The notes: generated from the letters alone by a model not told the origin. A stretch of DNA of 64,000 nt from Roseovarius mucosus DSM 17069 (GCF_000768555.3 NZ_KN293975.1:124001-188000), one strand, 5' to 3'; shown: positions 9,024-18,472, counted from the stretch's first letter. Program-made: numbers and translations.

Positions 9024-9087
9024 GGGGGCGCTGCCCCCGTCCCGGATCAAGTCCGGGACTCCCCCGAGGTATTTGCGGCCAGATGAA
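9024..9087. repeat. dispersed double-hairpin repeat, copy 1
   Basis: Two adjacent perfect hairpins (GGGGGC-GCT-GCCCCC at 9024-9038; GTCCCGGA-TCAAG-TCCGGGAC at 9039-9059) are followed by CCCCCGAGGTATTTG and GGCCAGATGAA. A second copy in the same orientation is at 14605-14667. Here it lies between the convergent recN and FAD-oxidase genes and may serve as a transcription end. Confidence 0.8.
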
Positions 9088-9095
9088 GCGCGGCG

Positions 9096-10472
9096 TCAGT
9101 TTCTCGGCGGCACGAGTTTGCCGGGGTTGAGGATGTTGAGCGGGTCGAAGGCCTGTTTGATCGTGCCCATCAGCGCCCAGCCCTCCCCGTGTTCGCGTGC
9201 CATGTAATCGAGTTTGCCCACGCCGATACCATGCTCGCCCGTGGCGGTGCCGCCAAGGGCCAGGGCGCGCGTGACCATGCGGTCGGAGGCGGCCTTGGCG
9301 GCGGCGAGTTCGGCGGGGTTGTCGGGGTCGATGAGCAGGATCGCGTGGAAATTGCCATCGCCGACATGGCCCAGGATCGGCCCCATGACGCCGGATTGGA
9401 CGAGATCGCTGCGGGTCTCTTCGATTGCTTCGGCCAGACGCGAGATCGGCACGCAGATGTCGGTAACGATAGCGCGCGCGCCGGGGCGAGAGGCTAGGAT
9501 GGCGTAATAGGCCTTGTGGCGCATGGTCCAGAGGGCATTGCGCGCCTCGGTTTGGGTGGCCCAGTCGAAATCCGATCCGTTATGCTCGCGCGCCAAGGCG
9601 CCAAAGCTTTCGGCCTGTTCGGCGGTGCTGGCGGGGGTGCCGTGGAATTCGAGCAGGAGATGGGGTTTCTCGGGCAGGGACATGCCGGAATGGGCGTTGA
9701 CCGCGCGCACGCTTTCGGTGTCCATCAGCTCGATCCGCGCCATGGGGATGCCGCATTGGATGGTGTCGATCACGGTGGCCACCGCATCGGCCACGCTGTC
9801 GAAGGCGCAGACCGCTGCGGAAATCGCCTCGGGCTGGCCCGCGAGGCGCAAGGTGAGTTCGGTGATGAGACCGAGCGTGCCCTCAGCCCCCACGAAAAGC
9901 CCGGTGAGATCATAGCCCGACGAGGATTTGCGCGCGCCGGTGCCGGTGCGGATCACCTCGCCCGTGGCGGTCACGACCTCGAGCGCCAGGACATTGTCGC
10001 GCATGGTGCCATAGCGGACGGCGGTGGTGCCGCTGGCGCGGGTCGAGGCCATGCCGCCGAGCGAGGCATTGGCCCCAGGATCGACCGGAAAGAAGAGGCC
10101 GGAGGCGCGCAGCGCGGTGTTGAGCGCCTCGCGTGTCAGCCCCGGTTGCACCCGAGCGGTCATGTCGGCCTCGGCCACCTCGAGCACGGCATTCATGCGC
10201 GAGAAATCGACCACGATGCCGCCGCGAAACGCCTGCGCCTGCCCCTCGAGCGAGGTGCCGGTGCCCCAGGCCACGACCGGCACGCGGTGGCGGGCGCAGA
10301 TGGTCACGATCTCGGCCACCTCTGCGGTGTTCTCTGGATAGACAACGGCATCGGGCGGGCTGGCTGGAAAATGCGATTCACTTTGGCCATGCAGGTCGAG
10401 ATCGGACTTGGACAGGGTGATCCCATGGCCTAGAGAGGTTTGCAGGTCGGCGATGGCGCGGGCGATGTCCAT
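9096..10472 (-). CDS. FAD-binding oxidoreductase, D-lactate dehydrogenase/glycolate oxidase type
   Basis: A 458-residue flavoprotein of the GlcD/D-lactate dehydrogenase (cytochrome) family. The N-terminal PCMH-type FAD domain shows VVYPENTAEVAEIV, VVAWGTGTSLEGQ, PVDPGANASLGGMASTRASGT and GYDLTGLFVGAEGTLGLITE. The C-terminal FAD-oxidase domain shows PILGHVGDGNFHAILLIDP and ATGEHGIGVGKLDYM. It probably oxidises D-lactate or another 2-hydroxy acid and passes electrons to the respiratory chain. The start MDIARAIAD fits family length; an upstream in-frame start would run through the repeat array before the CLC gene. The substrate is inferred from the family only. Confidence 0.88.
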   Translation of the reverse strand: MDIARAIADLQTSLGHGITLSKSDLDLHGQSESHFPASPPDAVVYPENTAEVAEIVTICARHRVPVVAWGTGTSLEGQAQAFRGGIVVDFSRMNAVLEVAEADMTARVQPGLTREALNTALRASGLFFPVDPGANASLGGMASTRASGTTAVRYGTMRDNVLALEVVTATGEVIRTGTGARKSSSGYDLTGLFVGAEGTLGLITELTLRLAGQPEAISAAVCAFDSVADAVATVIDTIQCGIPMARIELMDTESVRAVNAHSGMSLPEKPHLLLEFHGTPASTAEQAESFGALAREHNGSDFDWATQTEARNALWTMRHKAYYAILASRPGARAIVTDICVPISRLAEAIEETRSDLVQSGVMGPILGHVGDGNFHAILLIDPDNPAELAAAKAASDRMVTRALALGGTATGEHGIGVGKLDYMAREHGEGWALMGTIKQAFDPLNILNPGKLVPPRN

Positions 10473-10530
10473 GGGGCGGCTTTCTAGATGGGTCGTTGGG
10501 CGCAACCTAATGCATGTCGCCGTAAGGGAA

Positions 10531-10605
10531 AAGCGCGCTTGCCGCGCAGGGAAAGAATCGCGCGAGCCGCGCCGGTTGAGAAGCGCGCGTGCCGCGTGAC
10601 GGGGA
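10531..10605. repeat. three tandem 25 bp repeats upstream of the CLC gene
   Basis: Three imperfect 25 bp units (10531-10555, 10556-10580, 10581-10605) share the core GCGCGC/GAGCCGCG-like pattern AAnCGCGCnnGCCGCG. They fill the spacer between the divergent FAD-oxidase and CLC genes, ending 3 bp before the CLC start codon. Unit 3 supplies the GGGGA that serves as ribosome site. Confidence 0.7.
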
Positions 10606-10608
10606 GAG

Positions 10609-12297
10609 ATGCAGGCCGAAGAGTCATCCTTTTGGGTCCAGTTGTACCGGGGCATGGTCGAGAGCCTGCGCGAGGGTTGGCGCGTGCTGCGCAAGCGGGG
10701 GCCGAGCCAGTTTCAATTCTGGCTGATTGCCCTTGGCATCGGCATTGCCGCAGGCTTTGCGGCGCTGCTCTTTCGCAAGGGGATCATCGCCTTGCAAGGG
10801 TTGGTTTACGGCACCGAGGATGTGGCGCGGCTGCATAGCTATGCGGAACATCTGCCGTGGTACTGGATCCTGGTGCTGCCCATCATGGGCGGGCTGGTGG
10901 TGGGGCTGATCCTGCATCGGTTCACCCCCGATGGGCGGGTGCGCTCTGTCGCGGATGTGATCGAGGGGGCCGCGCTCTATGAGGGGCGGGTGGAGCGGCG
11001 CGAGGGTCTGGCCTCGGCGGCGGCGTCGCTGATCACGCTGGGCATGGGCGGCTCTTCGGGTCGTGAAGGGCCGGTGGTGCATCTGGCCGGGGTTATTTCC
11101 TCTTGGGTGAGCGAGCGCATCCATGCCGATGGGGTCACGGGCCGCGACCTCTTGGGTTGTGCGGTGGCGGCGGCGGTCTCGGCCTCGTTCAATGCGCCCA
11201 TTGCCGGGGCGCTTTTCGCGCTGGAAGTGGTGCTGCGGCATTTCGCGGTGCATGCCTTTGCGCCGATTGCCATTGCCAGCGTGGCGGGCACGGTGATCAA
11301 CCGGCTGGAGTTTGGGGGCGTCACCGAATTTACGTTGCCTGAGGCTGGTGTATTGGAATTCTATGCGGAATTGCCGGCCTTTCTGATCCTTGGGCTGGTA
11401 TGCGGCGTGGTGGCCGCCGCCCTGATGCGGGCGATCTTTCTGGCCGAGGATGTGGCGGGGCATGTGCAGGCGCGGCTGGGCCTGCCGCGCTGGTTGCGGC
11501 CCATGGTGGCCGGGGCGCTTCTGGGCGTCATGGCGATCTGGTTTCCGCATATCATCGGGGTTGGGTATGAGACCACCTCGGCGGCGCTGACCGGCAAGCT
11601 CTTGTGGCATGAGGCGGCGGTGTTTGCCGTGCTCAAGGTGGTGGCGGTGGCGATCACCATTGGCGGGCGGATGGGGGGCGGGGTCTTTTCCCCATCGCTG
11701 ATGGTCGGCGCGCTGACCGGGTTGGCCTTTGGCCATGTGGCGACAGCGCTTTTGCCCGACTTGTCCGGCGCGCACACGCTCTATGCGCTGGCGGGCATGG
11801 GGGCGGTCGCGGCGGCGGTGCTGGGCGCGCCAATCTCGACCACGATGATCGTGTTCGAGTTGACGGGGGACTGGCAAACGGGGCTGGCGGTGATGGTGGC
11901 GGTCTCGACCTCGACGGCGCTGGGATCACGGCTGGTGCGGCGGTCGTTCTTTCTGGCGCAGCTGATGCGGCGGGGTATTCGGCTTGCGGCGGGGCCGCAG
12001 GATTACCTCTTGGGCATGTTCCGGGTGGCCAAGGTGATGCGCGCGCCGGATGATGCGCGCGCAGCGGATGCTGACCAGTGCTGGTCCTTGATCGAGCAGG
12101 GGGTTTATCTGGACGTCGCCGCCACGCTGGAACAGGCGATGCCGCTCTTCGAGCGGGCGAATGTGCCCTTTGTGCCGGTGGTCACGCTGTCGGGGGGGGA
12201 TCAGCCGCCCGAATTGTCGGGCGCGCTGTTTCATGTCGATGCGCTCAAGGCCTATAACCGCGCCTTGGCGGCGGTGTCAGAGGAAGAGCACAGCTAA
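10609..12297 (+). CDS. CLC family chloride channel/transporter
   Basis: A 562-residue membrane protein of the CLC family with about ten or more hydrophobic segments and a C-terminal cytosolic tail. Selectivity motifs are present: GGSSGREGPVVHLAG, with the external gating Glu at residue 153, and GGGVFSPSLMVGALTG. In the FNAPIAGALFALEVVLRHF segment the position of the proton glutamate of E. coli ClC (Glu203) is Val207, as in channel-type CLCs, so it may carry chloride without obligatory proton exchange. The conserved GSGIP motif is replaced by a divergent stretch around VADVIEGA. An alternative ATG lies 14 codons downstream. The role is probably anion or pH homeostasis. Confidence 0.92.
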   Translation: MQAEESSFWVQLYRGMVESLREGWRVLRKRGPSQFQFWLIALGIGIAAGFAALLFRKGIIALQGLVYGTEDVARLHSYAEHLPWYWILVLPIMGGLVVGLILHRFTPDGRVRSVADVIEGAALYEGRVERREGLASAAASLITLGMGGSSGREGPVVHLAGVISSWVSERIHADGVTGRDLLGCAVAAAVSASFNAPIAGALFALEVVLRHFAVHAFAPIAIASVAGTVINRLEFGGVTEFTLPEAGVLEFYAELPAFLILGLVCGVVAAALMRAIFLAEDVAGHVQARLGLPRWLRPMVAGALLGVMAIWFPHIIGVGYETTSAALTGKLLWHEAAVFAVLKVVAVAITIGGRMGGGVFSPSLMVGALTGLAFGHVATALLPDLSGAHTLYALAGMGAVAAAVLGAPISTTMIVFELTGDWQTGLAVMVAVSTSTALGSRLVRRSFFLAQLMRRGIRLAAGPQDYLLGMFRVAKVMRAPDDARAADADQCWSLIEQGVYLDVAATLEQAMPLFERANVPFVPVVTLSGGDQPPELSGALFHVDALKAYNRALAAVSEEEHS

Positions 12298-12298
12298 A

Positions 12299-12341
12299 GC
12301 AATTTCAGAAAAAGTTGAGTGACTTTTTGGTTCGAAATTGC
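12299..12341. terminator. long imperfect hairpin between convergent genes
   Basis: GCAATTTC (12299-12306) pairs with GAAATTGC (12334-12341), and AAAAAGT (12309-12315) with ACTTTTT (12322-12328), around a 6 nt loop. It starts 2 bp after the CLC stop and faces the end of the DUF427 gene, so it may act as a bidirectional terminator. The following CAATTCAAACGCTTTAAAGC looks like part of the same dispersed element. Confidence 0.65.
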
Positions 12342-12367
12342 GCCAATTCAAACGCTTTAAAGCCGGG

Positions 12368-12709
12368 TCAGACCCGTTCGACGGTCACCGACTCTGTCGC
12401 GTAAAAGGCGATGTGATCCTTGATTTCGGCCACGTCGGGCTTGGGGGATTCATAGCTCCAGGCGGCATTCTCAAGAGTCTGGCTCTTGGTGATGATCGAG
12501 AAATAGCGCGCGTCGCCCTTGTAGGGGCAATGGCTGAATTGTTCGGTTTCGTCGAGAAAGGCCATGGCGATGTCGGCGCGCGGAAAATAGATCACGAAGG
12601 GATAATCGCCTTCGGTCAATTCCAGCGCATTGCGGCTCTCGGCCAGAACGGCGCCCCCGGCGCGGACCGTCCAGGTGCCCTCGGCCTTGCGAATCGTGAT
12701 ACGTGCCAT
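12368..12709 (-). CDS. DUF427 domain protein
   Basis: A small 113-residue soluble protein of the DUF427 family: RITIRKAEGTWTVRAGGAVLAES, YFPRADIAMAFLDET, SHCPYKGDARYFSI and a C-terminal region with AAWSYESPKPDVAEIKDHIAFY. The family forms a compact beta-rich fold (often listed as a nucleotidyltransferase-like domain), but its biochemical role is not established. The gene is monocistronic, convergent with the CLC gene and upstream of the aminopeptidase gene in the same direction, 63 bp away. Start is the only ATG consistent with family length. Confidence 0.85.
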   Translation of the reverse strand: MARITIRKAEGTWTVRAGGAVLAESRNALELTEGDYPFVIYFPRADIAMAFLDETEQFSHCPYKGDARYFSIITKSQTLENAAWSYESPKPDVAEIKDHIAFYATESVTVERV

Positions 12710-12772
12710 TGTCCATCCCCTTTTTCTTTTGATCTTGATTTTGGTCTGACGCAGGAACCTAACAGGAATATG

Positions 12773-14576
12773 TCAGCTTGTCTGCGTTACTTTGTCCAAC
12801 CATAGCCGGGCCGGAGGCGAAAGCAGAGGGCCAATCTTGTCGCGGCAGGCGGTGTGATAGCTGTTGAGCCAGTCCCGTTCGGGTTTCGTGAGCAGAGTGT
12901 CGTCGATGAGGCGGGTATCTATTGGGGTATAGGTCAGTGTTTCGAACCCAAGCTGGGTCGCCCCGTCGCCGCCCGGAGCCGGGTCGAGCGCCGTCACGAC
13001 GATGAGGTTCTCGATTCGGATGCCAAAAGCGCCCTCGCGGTAATAGCCCGGCTCATTGGAGAGAATCATCCCCGGCTCAAGCGGAGTTTCCGAGAGGCGC
13101 GAGAGGCGTTGCGGGCCTTCGTGGACGCAGAGATACACACCAACGCCGTGGCCTGTGCCATGGGCGTAATCCTGATCCGCGAGCCATAGCGGCATGCGCG
13201 CGATAGCATCGAGGTCGCGCCCGGCCAGCCCCTTTGGGAAGCGCAGGCGCGAGATGGCGATCATGCCCTGCAACACGCGGGTGAAGGCCGCGCGCTCGGC
13301 GGCACCTGGGGTGCCGATGGGCAGGGTCCGTGTGATGTCGGTGGTCCCGTCGAGATATTGCCCGCCACTGTCGAGCACGAGCAACTCGCCGTCAAGGAGG
13401 CGGCGGTTGCTGGCCTCGGTCACGCGGTAATGCGGCAGTGCGCCGTTGGGGCCCGAGCCGGCGATGGTGTCAAAGCTGATGTCGAGCAGTTTGCCAGTGG
13501 TGGCGCGGGCCTGCTCGAGCTGGCGCACCACGTCGATTTCGGTGAGCGTGCCGGGGGATTGTGCGTCGAACCAGCTGAGGAACTCGCACATCGCGGCCCC
13601 GTCGCGCAGATGGGCGGCGCGGGTGGCGGAAATTTCGGCTTGCGTCTTGCGCGCCTTGGGCAGGAGGCAGGGATCAGCGCCCCAGACATGGGGGATATTG
13701 GCGGCGTCGAGCACCTGAGCCACGCGCAAAGGCACAGAGGCGCGGTCAAGGCGCACCGGGCCGGGGAGGTTGGCCAGCGCCGCCTCGAACGCGTCGGGGG
13801 GGCTGAGCGTGACCTCTGGTCCCAGATGTGCGCGGGCAGCGGCATCCAGCTTGGCGGGGTCGGTGAAGAGGGCGGCGCGCCCGTCATCGTGCAGGATGGC
13901 AAAGCCCTGTGCGACCGGATTGCGGGGGATGTCACGGCCCCGGATATTGAAGAGCCACGCGATCGAGTCGGTGAGGGTGAGGACCGCCGATTTCTGGCCA
14001 GCCTTGCGCAGGGTTTCGGCCAAGGCTGCGCGTTTCTCGGCAGAATTGGCCCCGGCGAGCGTGTCGGGCCAAGGGGTGATGGCCCCTTGCGGGGGCGCGG
14101 GGCGATCGGACCAGATGGCGTCGATCAGGTTGGCATGGGGTTCAAGGCGGATTGCGGTGCCGGTCAGCGCCTCGGTCAGGGCGTCGATCTGTTCGGGGGT
14201 ATAGAGCCAGGGATCAAAGCCCACCGTGCCGCCCTCTGGCAGATGCTCGCGCAGCCAGGGGCCAAGTCGGGTGTCGGGCCAATCAACGGGGGTGAAATGC
14301 GGGATGGCGACCTGCGCCGCGGACCTGCACGTGGTAGCGCCCGTCCGTAAATACACCCGCCACATCCGGCAGCACCGCGCAGAACCCGGCAGAACCGGTA
14401 AAGCCCGTGAGCCAAGCCAGACGGTCATCGCAGGGGGCCACGTATTCGCCCTGATGGGCATCGGCGCGGGGCACGAGCCAGCCCGCAAGCCCGGCCTCGG
14501 CCATGGCGCGGCGCAGGTGCGCCAGCCGGGGCGGGCCCTGATCGGGGTGTGCGGGTTGGGTGAAGGATTGAAACAT
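12773..14576 (-). pseudogene. pepP: Xaa-Pro aminopeptidase (M24B), frameshifted
   Basis: The gene encodes an aminopeptidase P family metallopeptidase, which removes N-terminal residues before proline, but it is split between two frames. From the ATG at 14576, 86 codons read through MAEAGLAGWLVPRADAHQGE and LTGFTGSAGFCAVLPD to GRYHVQV. The sequence then continues in another frame with AIPHFTPVDWPDTRL through to the end. One extra C on the + strand near 14317-14318 explains the shift; removing it gives a continuous 600-residue protein. The metal ligands are intact downstream (LVLDSGGQYLDGTTDITRT, GTGHGVGVYLCVHEGP, NEPGYYREG, RIENLIVV). It may be a real mutation or a sequencing error. Confidence 0.85.
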
Positions 14577-14604
14577 GCGTTCTCCTGCGGGGCGGTCGGG
14601 GTTT

Positions 14605-14667
14605 GGGGCGCTGCCCCCGTCCCGGATTTCATCCGGGCCTCCCCCGAGGTATTTCGGGCCAGATGAA
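14605..14667. repeat. dispersed double-hairpin repeat, copy 2
   Basis: The same order of elements as at 9024: GGGGCGCTGCCCC, CCCGGAttTCATCCGGG, then CCCCCGAGGTATTTC and GGGCCAGATGAA. It lies between the pepP start (14576) and the cobT stop (14693), so it follows cobT transcription and precedes pepP. Confidence 0.8.
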
Positions 14668-14692
14668 ACCGGGCCAAAGGAAACAGGCGGGA

Positions 14693-16570
14693 TCAGCCCG
14701 CGCGGCGGATGCCCATGACGCGGGCACGGGCGCGCGGGTCGCTGTCAAAAAGCGCGGCAAGCTGCTCGGTCATGGCACCCGCCAATTGGTCGGCGTCGGT
14801 GATGGTCACGGCGCGCTGGTAATAGCGGGTCACGTCATGGCCGATGCCGATGGCCAGCAGTTCCACCTGTTTGCGGCGCTCGACCATGGCGATCACGTCG
14901 CGCAGGTGTTTTTCCAAGTAATTGGCGGGGTTGACCGAGAGCGTCGAGTCATCGACCGGCGCGCCGTCGGAGATCACCATCAGGATCTTGCGCGCTTCCT
15001 TGCGCTGGATCATGCGGCGGTGCGCCCATTCGAGCGCCTCGCCGTCGATGTTTTCCTTCAAGAGCCCCTCTTTCATCATCAGTCCGAGATTGTCGCGGGT
15101 GCGGCGCATGGGGGCATCGGCGGATTTATAGACGATGTGGCGCAGGTCGTTGAGGCGGCCGGGCAATTGCGGGCGGCCCTCGGCCAGCCATTTTTCGCGG
15201 CTTTGGCCGCCTTTCCAGGCGCGGGTGGTGAAGCCGAGGATTTCCACCTTGACCGAGCAGCGTTCCAGCGTGCGCGCCAGAACATCGGCGCAGATGGCGG
15301 CGATGGAAATGGGGCGACCGCGCATCGAGCCGGAATTGTCCAGAAGCAGCGTCACCATCGTGTCGCGAAACTCTGTATCCTTTTCCACCTTGAAGCTGAG
15401 CGGAGTGGTGGGGTTGGCCACCACGCGCGCAAGACGGCCTGCGTCGAGGATGCCCTCTTCGCGGTCGAATTCCCACGAGCGGCTTTGCTGTGCCTGAAGG
15501 CGGCGTTGCAGCTTGTTGGCAAGGCGGCTGACCGCGCCCTTGAGCGGTTCCAGCTGTTGATCGAGATAGGCGCGCAGGCGTTCGAGCTCGACCGGGTCGG
15601 CCAGATCCTCGGCGCGGATTTCCTCGTCAAAGGCGGTGTTGTAGACGGTGTAATGGGGATCGGCATCCGAAATGGGCGCAGGGGCGGGCGGCTCGAGCGG
15701 GGCTTCGCCCTCGGGCAGCTCGGTTTCGTCCTGCATCTCTTCGTCGGCCATATCCTCCATGCTGACCTGCGCCTGAGCCGCGTCCTGCTGTTCGTCCTGG
15801 CTGCGCTCGGGGTCGGCTTCGGCCTCGGTTTCCTGGCTGTCGTCCTGACCGGTGCTGTCGGGCTCTTCCTGTTCTTCGCCTGTTTCTTCGGCCTCGTCCT
15901 GCTGGTCGTCGTCCATGCTGTCGGGGTCATCGCCCAACTGGTCGCCGTAGCCCAGATCCTCGATGATGCGGCGGGCGAATTTGGCGAAAGCGGTCTGGTC
16001 GGCGAGGGTATCCTGAAGCGCGCCGAGCGTGCCGCCGGCCTGTTCCTCGATGAAGCCGCGCCAGAGGTTCATGACGTTTTGCGCGCCTGCGGGCATGTCG
16101 CGGCCTGTGGCGAGGTGGCGGATGAGGTAGCCTGCGGCGGCGGGCAGGGGGGCGTCGGCGGTGGAGGTGATGCGCTCGAACCCCAGACGATTGGCGTCCT
16201 GCGCAATCTTGGCGTCGATATTGGTGGCGGTGCCGGGCATGTCGCGGGCGCCCACCGCCTCGCACCGGGCGGTTTCCATCGCCTCGTAGAGGTCGCGCGC
16301 CATGTCGCCGGGGGGCGCGTAGCGGGCATGGGTGCCCGCGTCGTGGAATTTGTGGCGCAGCGCCAGCGCATCGGCGGTGCCGCGCGCCAAGAGCACCTCT
16401 TCGCGGCTCATGCGGCGCGAGACCTGCGGCAGGCGCATCGCCTCGCCCGAGAGGCCGCTGGGGTCCACCGAATAGCTGATCGTCAGCTCGGAATCGTCCG
16501 CCATCACCTTGGTGGCGTTGGCGAGCGCCTTTTTGAACGGATCGGCGGGGTTGTCGGTGGGTTTGTTCAA
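14693..16570 (-). CDS. cobT: cobaltochelatase subunit CobT
   Basis: A 625-residue subunit of the aerobic cobaltochelatase, which inserts cobalt into hydrogenobyrinic acid a,c-diamide together with CobN and CobS. It has the [20 protein letters not shown] start, a long acidic central segment rich in Asp, Glu and Gln, and a C-terminal VWA domain with the MIDAS motif DNSGSMRG and [12 protein letters not shown]. The start is a TTG (LNKPTDN) preceded at 7 bp by AGGAGG; no ATG fits without an unrelated extension through the lipoprotein gene. Two lipoprotein genes separate it from cobS, so the usual cobS-cobT pair is interrupted. Confidence 0.93.
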   Translation of the reverse strand: MNKPTDNPADPFKKALANATKVMADDSELTISYSVDPSGLSGEAMRLPQVSRRMSREEVLLARGTADALALRHKFHDAGTHARYAPPGDMARDLYEAMETARCEAVGARDMPGTATNIDAKIAQDANRLGFERITSTADAPLPAAAGYLIRHLATGRDMPAGAQNVMNLWRGFIEEQAGGTLGALQDTLADQTAFAKFARRIIEDLGYGDQLGDDPDSMDDDQQDEAEETGEEQEEPDSTGQDDSQETEAEADPERSQDEQQDAAQAQVSMEDMADEEMQDETELPEGEAPLEPPAPAPISDADPHYTVYNTAFDEEIRAEDLADPVELERLRAYLDQQLEPLKGAVSRLANKLQRRLQAQQSRSWEFDREEGILDAGRLARVVANPTTPLSFKVEKDTEFRDTMVTLLLDNSGSMRGRPISIAAICADVLARTLERCSVKVEILGFTTRAWKGGQSREKWLAEGRPQLPGRLNDLRHIVYKSADAPMRRTRDNLGLMMKEGLLKENIDGEALEWAHRRMIQRKEARKILMVISDGAPVDDSTLSVNPANYLEKHLRDVIAMVERRKQVELLAIGIGHDVTRYYQRAVTITDADQLAGAMTEQLAALFDSDPRARARVMGIRRAG

Positions 16571-16589
16571 GCTCTCGCCTCCTTCGCGA

Positions 16590-17084
16590 TCAACAGGAGA
16601 AACGCTCGTGGTCAAATGCAAACTCACGGGGAGCCGAGCATTTTTCTCCGACATAAGGAATACGTCCTGATGATAGATTGAACGCATCGCCGGACAGCTG
16701 TGACACGATCGTTTTTCGCGCAAAACGCAGATCGCTACAGGCAAAAGCGCCGCCTCTTGATTTTGTAACCGGATTATAACTGTTTTCCGGGTGGCGCCAG
16801 CATATCGCGTTACGCTGTGGATCAAGCATCCACTCTTCCTTCAATGCCGCGCGATTACCCGGATACCAGAGCCATGCATTTCCATTCCGTGCGATATAAT
16901 TCACTTGAAAACCATGGGCCGAGGAAAATGAAAGGTAAGTGTTTCCGGCCTCTGGGTAGTTTTCAAATTCGATGTTCCTCGCTGCAACTTCATTAATCGC
17001 AACCGCCCTTGTGTTGGGCTGCGGCGTTGCGCAACCCGAAATTATCAGAATGGATAAGCAAAGAGCAATCCTGAGCGTCAACAT
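16590..17084 (-). CDS. hypothetical lipoprotein inserted between cobS and cobT
   Basis: A 164-residue predicted lipoprotein with signal peptide and lipobox ([10 protein letters not shown]). The mature part has aromatic-rich stretches ([37 protein letters not shown]) and four further cysteines (CW, ACSDL, KCSA and the terminal C), compatible with disulfides in the periplasm. Base composition is clearly lower in GC than in cobS and cobT. Its start overlaps the stop of the preceding lipoprotein gene by 7 bp, and it ends 19 bp before the cobT start codon, so all are probably co-transcribed. I do not recognise a function. Confidence 0.75.
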   Translation of the reverse strand: MLTLRIALCLSILIISGCATPQPNTRAVAINEVAARNIEFENYPEAGNTYLSFSSAHGFQVNYIARNGNAWLWYPGNRAALKEEWMLDPQRNAICWRHPENSYNPVTKSRGGAFACSDLRFARKTIVSQLSGDAFNLSSGRIPYVGEKCSAPREFAFDHERFSC

Positions 17085-17464
17085 TTCAAATCGGAACGCA
17101 TTTGATCGATGTTCGTCTTTACTTTTGTCATATCGATTGGCTGGCTCAGATTGCCGCCCGCCATCATACTCAAAAGAAAGTCAGGTTGGCCCTTACAGCC
17201 AGAAACATTATTAACGGCTGTAACCATATCAGACATGATCCAGATTTTGCTCCCGGCAGGGGCGACAAGGGCATAAGACCGATCTGGGCTGACAGCGACT
17301 TCATATGGAACTCCATTCACCGTTGTAGTTTTACGGGTCTTCCAGATGGCGTCATTGGTAGCTTTGTTCTTCGCGATTTGTGCGCGTTGCTCGGGGGAGG
17401 TTGATTGGCCACACCCCACCAGAGCTATCACGGCGAGTGTCGACAGGAATGTCAAAAGCTTCAT
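17078..17464 (-). CDS. hypothetical small lipoprotein downstream of cobS
   Basis: A 128-residue predicted lipoprotein: hydrophobic signal followed by the lipobox AVIALVG-C. The mature part is polar with TVNGVPYEVAVSPDRSYALVAP and ends in [13 protein letters not shown]. It starts 21 bp after the cobS stop and overlaps the next lipoprotein gene by 7 bp, so the two are likely translated together as a pair. The lower GC content than the flanking cob genes suggests acquisition by transfer. The function is unknown. Confidence 0.75.
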   Translation of the reverse strand: MKLLTFLSTLAVIALVGCGQSTSPEQRAQIAKNKATNDAIWKTRKTTTVNGVPYEVAVSPDRSYALVAPAGSKIWIMSDMVTAVNNVSGCKGQPDFLLSMMAGGNLSQPIDMTKVKTNIDQMRSDLKC

Positions 17465-17485
17465 GTTTTTTCCTATTGGTTGTAG

Positions 17486-18472
17486 TTACCGCACTTTCAC
17501 ATTCGCGGCACTCTCGGGCAGTTCCTCGTCAAAGCAGCGCTGGTAGAATTCGGCCACGGTCTGACGCTCCAACTCGTCGCATTTGTTCAGGAAGGTCAGG
17601 CGGAAGGCGTAGCCCACATTGCGGAAGATATTGGCGTTTTGTGCCCATGCGATGACGGTGCGGGGGCTCATGACGGTGCTGAGTTCGCCATTCATGAAGG
17701 CGGTGCGCGAGAGGTCCGCGACCGTCACCATGCGGCTGATGGTCTTGCGCCCGTCGGCGGTGTTGTAGAGCGGGTTCTTGGCCAGCACGATGGCGGTTTC
17801 GGCATCATGGCTGAGATAGTTCAGCGTGGCAACGAGCGACCAGCGGTCCATCTGGCCCTGGTTGATCTGCTGGGTGCCGTGATAAAGCCCGGTGGTATCG
17901 CCCAGACCCACGGTGTTGGCCGTGGCGAAAAGACGGAAATAGGGGTTGGGCGAGATCACCTCGTTCTGGTCCAGAAGCGTGAGCTTGCCGTCGGCCTCGA
18001 GCACGCGCTGGATCACGAACATCACGTCGGCGCGGCCTGCGTCATATTCGTCGAACACGATGGCGGTCGGGTTGCGCAGCGCCCAGGGCAGGATGCCTTC
18101 GTGGAATTCCGTCACCTGCACGCCGTCGCGCAGCTTGATCGCGTCCTTGCCGATGAGGTCGATCCGGCTGATGTGGCTGTCGAGGTTGACGCGCACGCAG
18201 GGCCAGTTGAGCCGCGCGGCGACCTGTTCGATATGGGTCGATTTGCCGGTGCCGTGATACCCTTGGATCATCACGCGGCGGTTGTGTGAAAATCCGGCGA
18301 GGATCGCAAGCGTGGTGTCGGGATCGAATTTATAGGTCGAGTCCAAGTCCGGCACGCGCTCGGTTCGGGTGGCGAAACCCTTGACGATCATGTCGGTGTC
18401 GATGCCGAATGTCTCGCGGACCGAGATTTCCTCGGTCGGTTTCGCGTTGATGTCCATCATTCCGTCAGCCAT
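17486..18472 (-). CDS. cobS: cobaltochelatase subunit CobS
   Basis: A 328-residue AAA+ ATPase that forms the chaperone-like ring with CobT to drive cobalt insertion by CobN in aerobic cobalamin synthesis. Walker A is GYHGTGKST (near residue 70), Walker B is [11 protein letters not shown], sensor 1 is FATANTVG, and the [11 protein letters not shown] and [12 protein letters not shown] segments are typical. It begins with [15 protein letters not shown]. cobT follows only after two lipoprotein genes. No cobN is in the window. Confidence 0.96.
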   Translation of the reverse strand: MADGMMDINAKPTEEISVRETFGIDTDMIVKGFATRTERVPDLDSTYKFDPDTTLAILAGFSHNRRVMIQGYHGTGKSTHIEQVAARLNWPCVRVNLDSHISRIDLIGKDAIKLRDGVQVTEFHEGILPWALRNPTAIVFDEYDAGRADVMFVIQRVLEADGKLTLLDQNEVISPNPYFRLFATANTVGLGDTTGLYHGTQQINQGQMDRWSLVATLNYLSHDAETAIVLAKNPLYNTADGRKTISRMVTVADLSRTAFMNGELSTVMSPRTVIAWAQNANIFRNVGYAFRLTFLNKCDELERQTVAEFYQRCFDEELPESAANVKVR

